From contig NZ_CABVQK010000001.1 of assembly GCF_902499335.1 (NCBI RefSeq), forward strand, positions 1 to 64,000: a DNA stretch of 64,000 nucleotides, read 5' to 3'. A program made the translations under genes and the position numbers. Source of the DNA: Burkholderia lata. Lineage in GTDB: Bacteria > Pseudomonadota > Gammaproteobacteria > Burkholderiales > Burkholderiaceae. Below the pieces are notes generated by a model, which did not search any database, was not told the origin of the DNA, and worked only from the letters and a program-made list of their open reading frames with translations. Below are positions 36,058 to 48,937 of the stretch, piece after piece. Position 1 is the first letter of the stretch; each line of letters starts with the position of its first letter.

Positions 36058-38523
36058 CTACTGCTTCTTCGCCTTCGCGGCCTTCGCCGTATCCGCGAGA
36101 ATCTTCTCGACCCGCTCCACGTAGGTTTCGGTGCCGAACCGGCGCACCGCCGTCGCGCGCCCGCTCGCGACGAGCCGCTCGCGCAGCGCGCCGTCGCGCT
36201 TCAGCGTATCCAGCGCATCGGCCAGCTCAGTCGCATCGCCCGGCGTGCAAAGCAGCCCGTTGTCGCCATCCTCGATGATCTCGACGACGCCGCCCGCGCG
36301 GGCCGCGACGACCGGCCGGCGCGCGAGCATGCCCTCGACGATCACGCGCCCGAACGGCTCGGGCGTGATCGACGTGTGCGCGACGACATCGACCGCCGTC
36401 ATGCATGCCGCCACGTCACGCTGGAACCCGAGGAAATGCACGCGCCCTTCCATCCCGTGCCGCGCGACGTATTCGTGCAACTGCGCGGCATATTCGTCCT
36501 CACCGAACAGCGGCGCACCGACCAGCACCACGTGCATGTCGGGATGCCGCGCAGCGGCCTCCAGCAGCACGTGCTGCCCCTTCCAGTGCGCGAGGCGGCT
36601 GAACGAACCGACGAGCCATGCGTGCTCGGGCAACCCCAACCGCGCGCGCAGCGCGCCCTGGCTGACGCCTTCCAGCGCATCGAACGGCTCGGCCGAAATG
36701 CCGTTGAACACGACGTCGACGTGCTGCGGCGTGAAGCCCTTCAGCTTACGGAACGCCTGCGCGGACGCGTCCGAATTCGCGATCACGCGCGTGACGCCGA
36801 GCCGCGCGCAGTACTTGATCGCCAGCAGCTGCTTGCTGCCGAAATGGTCGGTGCTGACGATGTCGCGCAGGTGCCACACCACCGGCTTGCGCGCGAGCCG
36901 CCCGGCGAGCGCGGCGACCACCATCGCGCGCTGCGTGTTCGCGTAGATCACTTCGGCACGGCGTGCACGGCGCGCGACGTCGCGCACCAGCCGCACGAGC
37001 TGCTTCAACGCGCCGACCGACACGCCGCCCTGCTTGCGCACACCCGCGAGCGCGCCCTGGTCGACCACGTCGACGCGCGCGCCGATCTCGTCGAGCGCCG
37101 CGCGGAACGGGCCGTCGTCGAACAGCAGGACGTCGGCGTTCGCGCGCATGTGCTTCATGATCTCGAGCAGCGACAGCTCGGCGCCGCCGAGCACGCCGCT
37201 CTGGTCGAGCACGAGCGTCGCCGGGCCGCGCGCGGCCGGTATCGGCGCCACGGCCGCACCGCGTTGCGCGGTCGAGCCGGGCAGCGCGGCTTCCACGTAG
37301 TCGAGAAAGCGCCGCCGGAACGTGTCGGCGGAAAACCGCTCCGCATTCGCGCGGCACGCGTTCGGTGTGAAGCGCTGCGGCGCACGCTCGAAATCGTCGA
37401 CGGCCGCTACGATCGCATGCGCCGTCTGTTCATCGAAAAAGAGCCCGGTCGGGTTCAGGTTCGATTGCGGATCGAGTACGGTTTCGAGCGCGCCGCCCTT
37501 GCCGTACGCGATCACCGGCGTGCCGCACGCCTGCGCCTCGACCACCGAGATCCCGAAATCCTCCTCCGCCGCGAACACGAACGCTTTCGCGCGGCGCATC
37601 CGGTCATGCAGCACCGCGAACGGCTGGTAGCCCATGATCTCGACGTTCGGGCCGGCCTTCGCGCGGATCTTCTGCATCTCGGGGCCGTCGCCGATCACGA
37701 CGAGCTTGCGCTCGGGCGTGCGCGAGAACGCGTCGACGATCAGGTCGATCTTCTTGTACGGCACCATCCGCGACGCGGTCAGGTAGAAGTCCTCCTTTTC
37801 CGCGTTCAGCGAAAACGCGTCGACGTCGACCGGCGGGAAGATCACCGCCGCGTCGCGGTGGTAGACCTTCTTGATGCGCCGCGCGATGAACGCGGAGTTC
37901 GCGACGAAGCCGTCCACCGCGTTCGCGGTGCGCGTGTCCCAGTTGCGGATGTAATGCAGGATCATCCGCGCGAGCAGCGATTTCGGCCCGTGCGTGAGGT
38001 TCGACTGTTCCAGGTACTGGTGCTGCAGGTCCCACGCATAGCGGATCGGCGAATGCACGTAGCTGATGTGCACCTGGTCCGGCCCCGTCAGCACGCCCTT
38101 CGCGACCGCGTGGCTGCTCGAGATCACGAGGTCGTACTCGGACACGTCGAGCTGCTCGATCGCGAGCGGCATCAGCGGCAGGTAGCTGCGGTACTTGGTG
38201 CGCGCGAACGGCAGCTTCTGGATGAACGATGTCGTCACCGGCTTGCCGCGCACGAACGCGCGATCGTCGAGGAAGTCGACGAGGCTGAACAGGTCCGCGT
38301 CGGGAAAGCACGCGACGATCTGTTCGAGCACGCGCTCGGCACCTGCATAGGTGACGAGCCAGTCGTGAACGATCGCCACGCGCAGCGTGCGCGACGCATG
38401 GCGTGTGCCGGCCCGTTCGGCCGGCAGCGCCCGGCGCAGTGCGGCGGCATCGCCGGCTTCGGCCACGGCCGCATCGGCGGTGGCGAGATTCAATACGGCG
38501 TGTTCCGCCAGATCGCGATTCAT
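36058..38523 (-). CDS. bceR: Two-domain GT4 glycosyltransferase, cepacian cluster
   Basis: 821 residues, about twice a normal GT4 enzyme. The first domain (about 45-420) has VAIVHDWLVTYAGAERVLEQ and the E-x7-E motif EDFGISVVEAQACGTPVIA. The second (about 430-815) starts ATLVLDQSGVLGGAELSLLE, with SFSRLAHWKGQH and EPFGRVIVEGM. About 45 N-terminal residues lack a domain. Each half is a full GT-B fold, so one polypeptide probably adds two sugars in turn to the lipid-linked repeat on the cytoplasmic face. Its ATG overlaps the flippase stop by 4 nt. The tail is Lys/Ala-rich. Confidence 0.9.
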   Translation of the reverse strand: MNRDLAEHAVLNLATADAAVAEAGDAAALRRALPAERAGTRHASRTLRVAIVHDWLVTYAGAERVLEQIVACFPDADLFSLVDFLDDRAFVRGKPVTTSFIQKLPFARTKYRSYLPLMPLAIEQLDVSEYDLVISSSHAVAKGVLTGPDQVHISYVHSPIRYAWDLQHQYLEQSNLTHGPKSLLARMILHYIRNWDTRTANAVDGFVANSAFIARRIKKVYHRDAAVIFPPVDVDAFSLNAEKEDFYLTASRMVPYKKIDLIVDAFSRTPERKLVVIGDGPEMQKIRAKAGPNVEIMGYQPFAVLHDRMRRAKAFVFAAEEDFGISVVEAQACGTPVIAYGKGGALETVLDPQSNLNPTGLFFDEQTAHAIVAAVDDFERAPQRFTPNACRANAERFSADTFRRRFLDYVEAALPGSTAQRGAAVAPIPAARGPATLVLDQSGVLGGAELSLLEIMKHMRANADVLLFDDGPFRAALDEIGARVDVVDQGALAGVRKQGGVSVGALKQLVRLVRDVARRARRAEVIYANTQRAMVVAALAGRLARKPVVWHLRDIVSTDHFGSKQLLAIKYCARLGVTRVIANSDASAQAFRKLKGFTPQHVDVVFNGISAEPFDALEGVSQGALRARLGLPEHAWLVGSFSRLAHWKGQHVLLEAAARHPDMHVVLVGAPLFGEDEYAAQLHEYVARHGMEGRVHFLGFQRDVAACMTAVDVVAHTSITPEPFGRVIVEGMLARRPVVAARAGGVVEIIEDGDNGLLCTPGDATELADALDTLKRDGALRERLVASGRATAVRRFGTETYVERVEKILADTAKAAKAKKQ

Positions 38524-39986
38524 GCAGTTTTCCTCGCATTGAGACGGACAAACAGGTCACGCACGAGCGCACGCAGCCCGGGCGTCATCGTGAGCGACCA
38601 CGCAACGTTCAGCAGCAGCACGACCGCGCACATGCCGATCGACTCGACGAGCCCCGGCCACGCCTGCGCCAGAAACAGGCTCGCGAGCAGGAAGGCCAGG
38701 TGCGCGAGCATGTCGAGCACGATCGCGCGCATCCGGATCGCCGACAGGTACAGCAGCACGCCGTAGTCGACGAGCGCGCGCGCCGCGACGACCACCGCCG
38801 CGCCGATCAGCCCGAAGTGATGGATGCCGTACCACAGGCCGCCGACGAAGAACGGCATCTCGACGAGCCCGGCGAACGCCGCGCGGGCCGGGTTGACCTG
38901 CGACTGGATCAGGATCCGCGTGACGCTCGCCTGGCCGACGAGCCACACGCTGATCACCAGCACGCGGCCGACCGGCGCCGAGTGCGCGGCGAGATCCGAG
39001 CCGACCCACAGCGTGAGGAACGGCGCGAGCGCGAAGATCGCGACGATGCCGACCGGCGTGAACACGCCGTTCAGGAATTCGAGCGACTGGCGCGCGAGCG
39101 TGTCCGCATGGTCGCGGCCGACCGCCGACAGGCGCGGGAACAGCGTGCGCACGAGCGCGTTCGGTAGCATGTTCAGGCGCGTGACGAGGTTCTGCGGCAC
39201 CGTGTAGTAAGTGACGAACTTCGCGCCCATGCCGGCGCCGAGCATCACGCGATCGAGCGTGTCGGCGATCATGCTCGTCGTGCTTGCGATCAGCATCCAG
39301 CCGCCGAAGTTGAACAGCCCTTTCGCGGTGCCCCACTGCGGCGGATCGATGCGCCGGATCCCGAGCACCTTGATGCTGGCCTGACCGAGCATCACCGCCG
39401 CGATCAGGCGCGCGACGACCGCCGCGGCGAGCACCGTCTGCAGGTTCGGCGCGATCCACCACGCGGCGCCGAGCGGCAGCAGCTGGAACAGGAACGTACC
39501 GATCGTCTGGTTCGTGTTGAACACACCGAAGCGTTCGGCGCCGTTGATCGCGCCGGCGAACACCCACGACACGTTCGCCAGCGGAATCGCGAGCGCGAGC
39601 CACGGCAGCGCGAGATACACCTCGTGCTGCATCGCCGCCGACACCTTCGTGAAGTACGCGGTGTAGATGAACGCGCCGAAATAGATCAGCAGCCCGCCCA
39701 CGATGCCGGTGCCGAGGTTCAGCCAGAACGCGCTCCAGAACACGCGCGCGCTTTCATCGGCGTTGCCGCTCGCGAGCGCCTTCGAGATGTGGTTCTGCGC
39801 GGCCATGCTCATCCCGAGATCGAGGATCCCGAAATAGCCGATCAGCGTCCACACGAGGCTGACGACGCCATAGCGTTCGACGCCGAGCGCGTGGATATAG
39901 GCGGGCACCGTCACCAGCGACACGAAGGTCGGCAGGATCAGCCCGATGAAGTTGATCGAAACGTTCTTGAGTATGCCTTTGTCCAT
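38520..39986 (-). CDS. bceQ: Polysaccharide repeat-unit flippase (Wzx-like)
   Basis: 488 residues from ATG 39986 (MDKGILKNVSINFIGLILPT); the frame is open far upstream only because it runs through bceP. It has about 12-14 membrane helices with the polysaccharide-biosynthesis (RfbX/MATE-like) opening FVSLVTVPAYIHALGVERYG and SLVWTLIGYFGILDLGMS. It should flip undecaprenyl-linked repeat units to the periplasm. It lies 26 bp after bceP and overlaps bceR. Confidence 0.9.
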   Translation of the reverse strand: MDKGILKNVSINFIGLILPTFVSLVTVPAYIHALGVERYGVVSLVWTLIGYFGILDLGMSMAAQNHISKALASGNADESARVFWSAFWLNLGTGIVGGLLIYFGAFIYTAYFTKVSAAMQHEVYLALPWLALAIPLANVSWVFAGAINGAERFGVFNTNQTIGTFLFQLLPLGAAWWIAPNLQTVLAAAVVARLIAAVMLGQASIKVLGIRRIDPPQWGTAKGLFNFGGWMLIASTTSMIADTLDRVMLGAGMGAKFVTYYTVPQNLVTRLNMLPNALVRTLFPRLSAVGRDHADTLARQSLEFLNGVFTPVGIVAIFALAPFLTLWVGSDLAAHSAPVGRVLVISVWLVGQASVTRILIQSQVNPARAAFAGLVEMPFFVGGLWYGIHHFGLIGAAVVVAARALVDYGVLLYLSAIRMRAIVLDMLAHLAFLLASLFLAQAWPGLVESIGMCAVVLLLNVAWSLTMTPGLRALVRDLFVRLNARKTA

Positions 39987-40012
39987 GCTTCTGCCTTGTA
40001 TGACGTCGCCCG

Positions 40013-42229
40013 TCACGGTTTCCAGCGATACATCAGCACCTTGCCGCGCGCGTCTTCCTCGACGAACACGAGGTACTCGCCGTTCTCGCGCCGGAACGCG
40101 CTGATGCCGAACGGCACGTCGACCCAGCCGGATGCCTTGCCGACCTCGGCGCCCGGGCTCATCACGCCCACTTCCTTGCCGGTTTCCTTGTCGTACACGT
40201 GGATCTTGCCGACCGGCTCCACCCCGAACAGGTAACGGCCCTCGGCCGTGATCCCGATCAGGTCGAAGATCGGCTTCGCGTCGAGCTGCCACGGCAGCGC
40301 GACCTGGTAGCGCACGACCGGCGAGCCCGTCGACCACTTGTCGAAGCGCACCAGCACGCGGCCCACTTCCTTGTTGATGCCCGGTGCCGGCGGTGCGTCG
40401 GCCGTGTAACCGGTCACGTACAGCGTGTCCGTCTGTGCGTCGTAGATCGAGCGGCGCAGTTGCGTGAACGGCTGCGGCATCGGGTAGGTCGTGACCTTGT
40501 CGTACGAGTAGACCGGGTTGCCGGCCTTGTCGACGCCGCCATAGCGGAAGCGGTGGATGCCGCGCACGTCGCTGGTGCGCCAGATGTCGCCCTTCGTGTC
40601 GACCCACCAGCCCCAGCCGCCCGCCTTCGCCTTGCCGGTCGTGTTGAGCTCGAATTCGTCGGCATCCAGCCGGCCGTTGCCGTTCGCATCGCGCCACATC
40701 CAGTCGCCGCCCGGCGGCTTGTTCGGCACGTTGTCGACCGGCCGTGCGCGGCCCGCGATCAGGCCGGACGGAATCGCGACTTCGCCGTCGCGCTTCGCAT
40801 CGAAGCGATAGATCTTCAGGTGATCGGCGTACATGTCGGTGAGGTACAGGAACGTGCGGCCGTCGACGCGACGCGCGATCGGCATGCCGGGCCACTGGTC
40901 CGTATGAAACACGGGGTCGTCCGGATACTTGAAGCGGTTCGACAGGAAGCCAACGTATTTCCAGTCCTGGCCCGGCGGTTTCGACAGGTCGAGCTCGAAG
41001 CGCTTGTTGCCCGTGTACACGCTGTTCGGTCGCGCCGGATCGAGCCACGCGCCGTCGACGAACAGCAGCCCCTGCACCTGCCAGCGCTGCTTGCCGTCCG
41101 GCGTGTAGCTCTCGAGCACCGCGCCGAGCCCTGCGCCGATCGTGTCGTGACGCGGCCCGATGCCGTTCATCGACACATAGATGTTGCCCGCACGGTCGAC
41201 GCCGACGCCCGTCAGCCCGTTGAAACGCTGCGGCCCCGGCCGGCCCGGCACCGGGCCCGCGAAGATGCCGCCGCGCTCGCCGAGCGTGCCCGACTGCGCA
41301 TAGCCCTTGCCGCCTTTCGAGAAGATCAGGATCTGCTGGCGCGGCCCGTTGTCCGCGACGAGCACGCGCCCTTTCGCGTCGACGGCCACGTCCACCGCGT
41401 CGGTGCCTTCCGGCAGCGCGGGCGCGTCGTCGAGCTTGCGGCCGTCCGCGCGCGCGTGCACCAGGTGCGCGGGCCCGTTGATCGTGTCCGTGAGCAGCCA
41501 CAGCGTGCCGTCTCCCGCGAGCGCGATTCGCCCCGGCTCGTGCGCACTCCACGTGCCCTTCGGCTGCATCGTCTCCGCGTCGTACACATCCACCGCGTCG
41601 CGCGACGGATTCGTCGCGAACAGTGTCTTGTCGTCGGCCGCAAGGCCGCCGACTTCCGCCTTCTGCTCGCCCACTTCCGAGCGCGCGGGCGCCGCTACCT
41701 CGTTCATCATCATGAAGCTCGCGGCCATCCGCGCGCGGCCGGTGTCCGCACGGCCGCCCGGCGCGACCTGCGGCGCCGCGCGGAACGGCGCGGGCTGCTT
41801 CAGGTCGCCGATCGTGCGGCGCGAGATGCCGAACCACTGCTTGCCCTTGTCCGGCCAGATGCCGGGCGACTGCAGGTGGCCGCGCTCGTTGCCGACGCCG
41901 ATCGCGACGTATGCGTACTTGCTGTTCAGCGCGATCGCGCTGCCGCCGAGGTTGCCCCAGCCATGCGTGCCGCCGGCGAAGCCGAGCATCTTCCCGTCCT
42001 GGTAGACGCTGGCTTCAGCCCCGCTCTCGTCCCACGGCGCATTCGTATACACCTTGCCTTCGGGCGTCACCGCGATCGCGCGGATGTCGATCTGCGTCCA
42101 GCTGCCGTCGCCATAGCCGAACGTGTTGCCGATCCACGACGTCGTCGCGGGCAACACCGTTTCGGCCGGTGCGGCGCTCGTCAGCAGCGTCGCGCATACC
42201 GTCATGCCTACCAGAATCAGACGTCGCAA
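40013..42229 (-). CDS. bceP: Secreted beta-propeller-like protein with EF-hand loop, cepacian cluster
   Basis: About 738 residues from TTG 42229, chosen because TGGAGAAG sits 7 nt upstream and the frame then starts with a clean signal peptide (RRLILVGMTVCATLLTSAAP-AET). The body has many NHL/YVTN-like strands (GIDVAV-type VAVDAKGRVLVADNG, GVGVDRAGNIYVSMNG, GWGWWVDTKGDIWRTSDVRG), suggesting one or two beta-propellers. Near residue 515 DANGNGRLDADE fits a canonical calcium EF-hand loop. No glycosidase catalytic motif was recognised. It is exported and likely acts on or binds the polymer outside the inner membrane. Symbol comes from order in bce-II; function is unassigned. Confidence 0.78.
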   Translation of the reverse strand: MRRLILVGMTVCATLLTSAAPAETVLPATTSWIGNTFGYGDGSWTQIDIRAIAVTPEGKVYTNAPWDESGAEASVYQDGKMLGFAGGTHGWGNLGGSAIALNSKYAYVAIGVGNERGHLQSPGIWPDKGKQWFGISRRTIGDLKQPAPFRAAPQVAPGGRADTGRARMAASFMMMNEVAAPARSEVGEQKAEVGGLAADDKTLFATNPSRDAVDVYDAETMQPKGTWSAHEPGRIALAGDGTLWLLTDTINGPAHLVHARADGRKLDDAPALPEGTDAVDVAVDAKGRVLVADNGPRQQILIFSKGGKGYAQSGTLGERGGIFAGPVPGRPGPQRFNGLTGVGVDRAGNIYVSMNGIGPRHDTIGAGLGAVLESYTPDGKQRWQVQGLLFVDGAWLDPARPNSVYTGNKRFELDLSKPPGQDWKYVGFLSNRFKYPDDPVFHTDQWPGMPIARRVDGRTFLYLTDMYADHLKIYRFDAKRDGEVAIPSGLIAGRARPVDNVPNKPPGGDWMWRDANGNGRLDADEFELNTTGKAKAGGWGWWVDTKGDIWRTSDVRGIHRFRYGGVDKAGNPVYSYDKVTTYPMPQPFTQLRRSIYDAQTDTLYVTGYTADAPPAPGINKEVGRVLVRFDKWSTGSPVVRYQVALPWQLDAKPIFDLIGITAEGRYLFGVEPVGKIHVYDKETGKEVGVMSPGAEVGKASGWVDVPFGISAFRRENGEYLVFVEEDARGKVLMYRWKP

Positions 42230-45808
<3,579 letters not shown>

Positions 45809-45831
45809 GCCGGACGATTTGCATCGACACA

Positions 45832-45876
45832 AAAACGAAGGGCCGTTCGCTCGATCGAACGGCCCTTCGTCCATTT
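45832..45876. terminator. Bidirectional terminator between bceM and metZ
   Basis: A 14-bp perfect stem CGAAGGGCCGTTCG / CGAACGGCCCTTCG with a 6-nt loop. TTTTTG follows on the minus strand (ending metZ) and a weaker ATTTG on the plus strand (ending bceM). Confidence 0.9.
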
Positions 45877-45917
45877 GTCACGTCAAATCACGTCACGACA
45901 TGCGTGACTTGCCCTGC

Positions 45918-47108
45918 TCAGCCTTCGAGGCCGCGCGCGAGGTCGTTGCGGATGTCGCCCGCGTCTTCGAGGCCGACCGATAACCGGATCAGCCCTTCGC
46001 TGATCCCCGCTGCCGCGCGCGCTTCCGGCGTGATGCGGCCGTGCGTGGTCGTCGCCGGATGCGTGATGGTCGTACGCGTGTCGCCAAGGTTGCCGGTGAT
46101 CGAGACCAGTTTCGTGTTGTCGATCACGCGCCACGCATTCGCGCGCTGCTGTTCGGGCGTGTCGCCCTTCAGCTCGAACGACAGGATCGACCCGCCCGCC
46201 TTCTGCTGACGCTTCGCGAGTTCATGCTGCGGGTGCGATTCGAGGCCCGGATGAAACACGCGCGCGACGGCCGGATGCGAATCGAGCCAGCGCGCGATCT
46301 CCAGCGCGTTCGCCGATTGCTTCTCGACGCGCAGCGACAGCGTCTCCATCCCCTTCAGCAGCACCCACGCGTTGAACGCCGACAGCGTCGGGCCCGCGCT
46401 GCGCACGAACGGGAACACCTTGCCCATGATGAATTCCTTCGAGCCGACCAGCGCGCCGCCGAGCACGCGGCCCTGCCCGTCGAGGAATTTCGTCGCCGAG
46501 TGCATCACGACATCCGCGCCGAGCTTCAGCGGCTGCTGCAGCACCGGGCTACAGAAACAGTTGTCGACGACGAACAGCGCATTCGATGCCTTCGCGATCT
46601 TGCCGATCGCCTCGATGTCGGCAAGTTCGGTCAGCGGGTTCGACGGCGTCTCGAGGAAGAACATCTTCGTTTCCGGCCGCACGGCTTCCTTCCACGCGTT
46701 CAGGTCGGTCGGGTCGACGAAGGTCGTCGTGATGCCGAACTTGCTGAAGATCTGCGAGAACATCCCGAGCGTCGAGCCGAACAGGGCGCGCGAGCTGACG
46801 AGGTGGTCGCCGGCCTGCAGCGCGGCCATCACGACCGACATGATCGCGGCCATCCCCGACGCCGTCGCGATGCACGCCTCGCCGCCCTCGAGCGCCGCGA
46901 GACGTTCCTGGAACATGGTGACGGTCGGGTTCGTGAAGCGCGAATAGGTGAAGTAGTCTTCCGAATTCGCGAAGCGCTCGGCCGCGTCGGCCGCGCTCTG
47001 GAAGCAGAAGCTCGACGTGAGGAACAGCGCTTCCGAGTGCTCGTTGAAGTCGCTGCGCAGCGTGCCCGCGCGCACGGCAAGCGTGTCGAAGTTGAGGGAG
47101 TCGTCCAT
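45918..47108 (-). CDS. metZ: O-succinylhomoserine sulfhydrylase
   Basis: 396 residues from ATG 47108 (MDDSLNFDTLAVRAG); longer readings run into the leader. It is a Cys/Met-metabolism PLP enzyme with Schiff-base K207 in MHSATKFLDGQG, plus YSRFTNPTV and ETPSNPLTEL. Starting from O-succinylhomoserine and sulfide it makes homocysteine. MetZ-specific wording (GRVLGGALVGSKEF) separates it from cystathionine enzymes. The leader between purF and metZ carries a SAM-II-like element and a terminator, so SAM-dependent attenuation is likely. Confidence 0.93.
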   Translation of the reverse strand: MDDSLNFDTLAVRAGTLRSDFNEHSEALFLTSSFCFQSAADAAERFANSEDYFTYSRFTNPTVTMFQERLAALEGGEACIATASGMAAIMSVVMAALQAGDHLVSSRALFGSTLGMFSQIFSKFGITTTFVDPTDLNAWKEAVRPETKMFFLETPSNPLTELADIEAIGKIAKASNALFVVDNCFCSPVLQQPLKLGADVVMHSATKFLDGQGRVLGGALVGSKEFIMGKVFPFVRSAGPTLSAFNAWVLLKGMETLSLRVEKQSANALEIARWLDSHPAVARVFHPGLESHPQHELAKRQQKAGGSILSFELKGDTPEQQRANAWRVIDNTKLVSITGNLGDTRTTITHPATTTHGRITPEARAAAGISEGLIRLSVGLEDAGDIRNDLARGLEG

Positions 47109-47167
47109 GTTCCGTTTTCCGTATTCGATGGCCGCGCGGGTGGCGCGAACCCAGTCAAAACCAGGGC

Positions 47168-47206
47168 AAAACAAAAAGCCCGCTATGCGTCGGCATCAGC
47201 GGGCTT
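47168..47206 (-). terminator. Terminator between purF and metZ, possible riboswitch expression platform
   Basis: On the minus strand AGCCCGCT pairs with AGCGGGCT around a 12-nt loop and is followed by TTTTTGTTTT. It is 150 bp after purF but only 60 bp before metZ and directly after the SAM-II-like element, so it may both end purF transcripts and attenuate metZ. Confidence 0.85.
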
Positions 47207-47248
47207 CGGTGCGGTACGACAGCGATCGACTCGGGCCGGTTACCACCG

Positions 47249-47312
47249 GCCTTCGCTTTAGCTGTTTTGGGAAGTCGCCCCGCGTCCGCAAGCTGATATC
47301 AAATCGACGCAA
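47249..47312 (-). promoter_or_regulatory. Candidate SAM-II (SAM-alpha) riboswitch upstream of metZ
   Basis: On the minus strand stem GCGTC (47306-47310) / GACGC (47282-47286) encloses GATTTGATATCAGCTTGCG. After the stem come GGGGCGACTTCCCAAAACAG and the conserved AGCTAAAGC (47255-47263). The order short P1 stem, ATTTG, CTTGC, then AGCTAAA matches the SAM-II class known upstream of metA, metX and metZ. A second hairpin (GGCCGGT/ACCGGCC, 47234-47251) and a terminator follow before metZ. The pseudoknot pairing was not proved by eye. Confidence 0.62.
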
Positions 47313-47353
47313 GGCCACATCCTATCACGCCTCGTCAGAAGCGTGCGCCGGTG

Positions 47354-48886
47354 TCACTCGACCGACAGCTGCAGGTTCATCTGCGAGCGTTCGGTGTCGC
47401 CCGCCGTGTCGCGATCGGCCTGCGATGCCGGCGTGAGACGCGCGCGCTCGATCGCATCGAGATACTCGGGCGTCACGTCGCCGGTGATGTAGTTGCCGTC
47501 GAAGCACGACGCCTCGAAGCGCTCGAGCTTCGGGTTGATGTCGCGCACCGCGCGGCGCAGGTCGTCGACGTCCTGGTAGATCAGATGGTCGGCGCCGATG
47601 ATCTTCGCGACTTCTTCGTCGGTGCGGCCATGCGCGACGAGTTCGCCGCGCGTCGGCATGTCGATGCCGTACACGTTCGGGAACTTCACGGGCGGCGCAG
47701 CCGACGCGAAGATCACCGACTTCGCGCCCGCATCGCGCGCCATCTGCACGATTTCATGCGAGGTCGTGCCGCGCACGATCGAGTCGTCGACGATCAGCAC
47801 GTTCTTGTCCTTGAACTCGATGCTCATCGCATTGAGCTTCTGGCGCACCGACTTCTTGCGCACGGCCTGCCCCGGCATGATGAAGGTACGGCCGACGTAG
47901 CGGTTCTTGAAGAAGCCTTCGCGATACTCGACGCCGAGCTTCGCGGCGACCTGCATCGCAGCCGGGCGCGACGAATCGGGAATCGGCATCACGACGTCGA
48001 TCGGCACGTTCGGCAGCTCGCGCTTGATCTTCTCGGCGAGATAGTCGCCCATGCGCAGGCGCACGTTGTAGACCGGCACGCCGTCGAGGCACGAATCCGG
48101 ACGCGCGAGGTACACGTATTCGAACATGCACGGATTCAGCGTCGGCTGCTCCGCGCACTGCTGGCTGTGGAAGTTGCCGGCCGGGTCGATGAAGATCGCT
48201 TCGCCCGGCTGCACGTCGCGGACGAATTCGAAACCGATGCCTTCGACCGCCACCGACTCCGAAGCAACCATCCACTCGGTGCCGTGCTCGGTTTCGAGTT
48301 TGCCGATGCACAGCGGGCGGATGCCGAACGGATCGCGGAACGCGAGCAGGCCGTAGCCGGCGATCAGCGACACGATCGCGTACGAGCCCTGCAGGCGGCG
48401 ATGCACGCCCGCGACAGCCTTGAACACCGACGCCGGATCGAGCTCGAGGCCCGTGGTCGACAGTTGCAGCTCGTGCGCGAACACGTTGAGCAGCACTTCG
48501 CTGTCGGAATTGGTGTTGAGGTGCCGGCGGTCGATCCGGAACATCTCGTCCTTCAGTTGCTGCCAGTTCGTCAGGTTGCCGTTGTGCGCGAGGATGATCC
48601 CGAACGGTGCGTTCACGTAGAACGGTTGCGCCTCGGCTTCGCTCGACGCCGAGCCGGCGGTCGGGTAACGCACCTGGCCGATGCCGTAGGTGCCGGGCAG
48701 GCTGCGCATGTTGCGCGTGCGGAACACGTCGCGCACCATGCCGTTCGCCTTGTACATGTGGAAATTGCTGCCGTCCGCCGTCGCGATGCCCGCCGCGTCC
48801 TGACCGCGATGCTGCAGCAGCAGCAGGCTGTCATAGATCAGCTGGTTGACCGGGGATTGGGAGATAACGCCTACGATGCCGCACAT
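47354..48886 (-). CDS. purF: Amidophosphoribosyltransferase
   Basis: 510 residues. Cys2 is the glutamine-amidotransferase nucleophile after Met removal (MCGIVGVISQ). The PRPP loop is VLIVDDSIVRGTTS, and GIGQVRYPTAG fits the glutaminase domain. It catalyses the first committed step of purine synthesis. It is the next gene after cvpA (51-nt gap), the conserved cvpA-purF order of proteobacteria. Confidence 0.97.
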   Translation of the reverse strand: MCGIVGVISQSPVNQLIYDSLLLLQHRGQDAAGIATADGSNFHMYKANGMVRDVFRTRNMRSLPGTYGIGQVRYPTAGSASSEAEAQPFYVNAPFGIILAHNGNLTNWQQLKDEMFRIDRRHLNTNSDSEVLLNVFAHELQLSTTGLELDPASVFKAVAGVHRRLQGSYAIVSLIAGYGLLAFRDPFGIRPLCIGKLETEHGTEWMVASESVAVEGIGFEFVRDVQPGEAIFIDPAGNFHSQQCAEQPTLNPCMFEYVYLARPDSCLDGVPVYNVRLRMGDYLAEKIKRELPNVPIDVVMPIPDSSRPAAMQVAAKLGVEYREGFFKNRYVGRTFIMPGQAVRKKSVRQKLNAMSIEFKDKNVLIVDDSIVRGTTSHEIVQMARDAGAKSVIFASAAPPVKFPNVYGIDMPTRGELVAHGRTDEEVAKIIGADHLIYQDVDDLRRAVRDINPKLERFEASCFDGNYITGDVTPEYLDAIERARLTPASQADRDTAGDTERSQMNLQLSVE

Positions 48887-48937
48887 GGCATGTCCTTCAG
48901 AATGACAAAATCGGTTCCGTCCTGCCCGGCCGCGTCG

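Noticed and set aside
36376..38766. 796-residue plus-strand open frame
   Set aside because: Antisense shadow of bceR; Arg-rich composition with no motif, while the minus strand has clear GT4 signatures.
38520..41837. 1105-residue minus-strand frame covering bceQ and most of bceP
   Set aside because: Only the last 488 residues resemble a protein family; the upstream part is bceP in the wrong frame.
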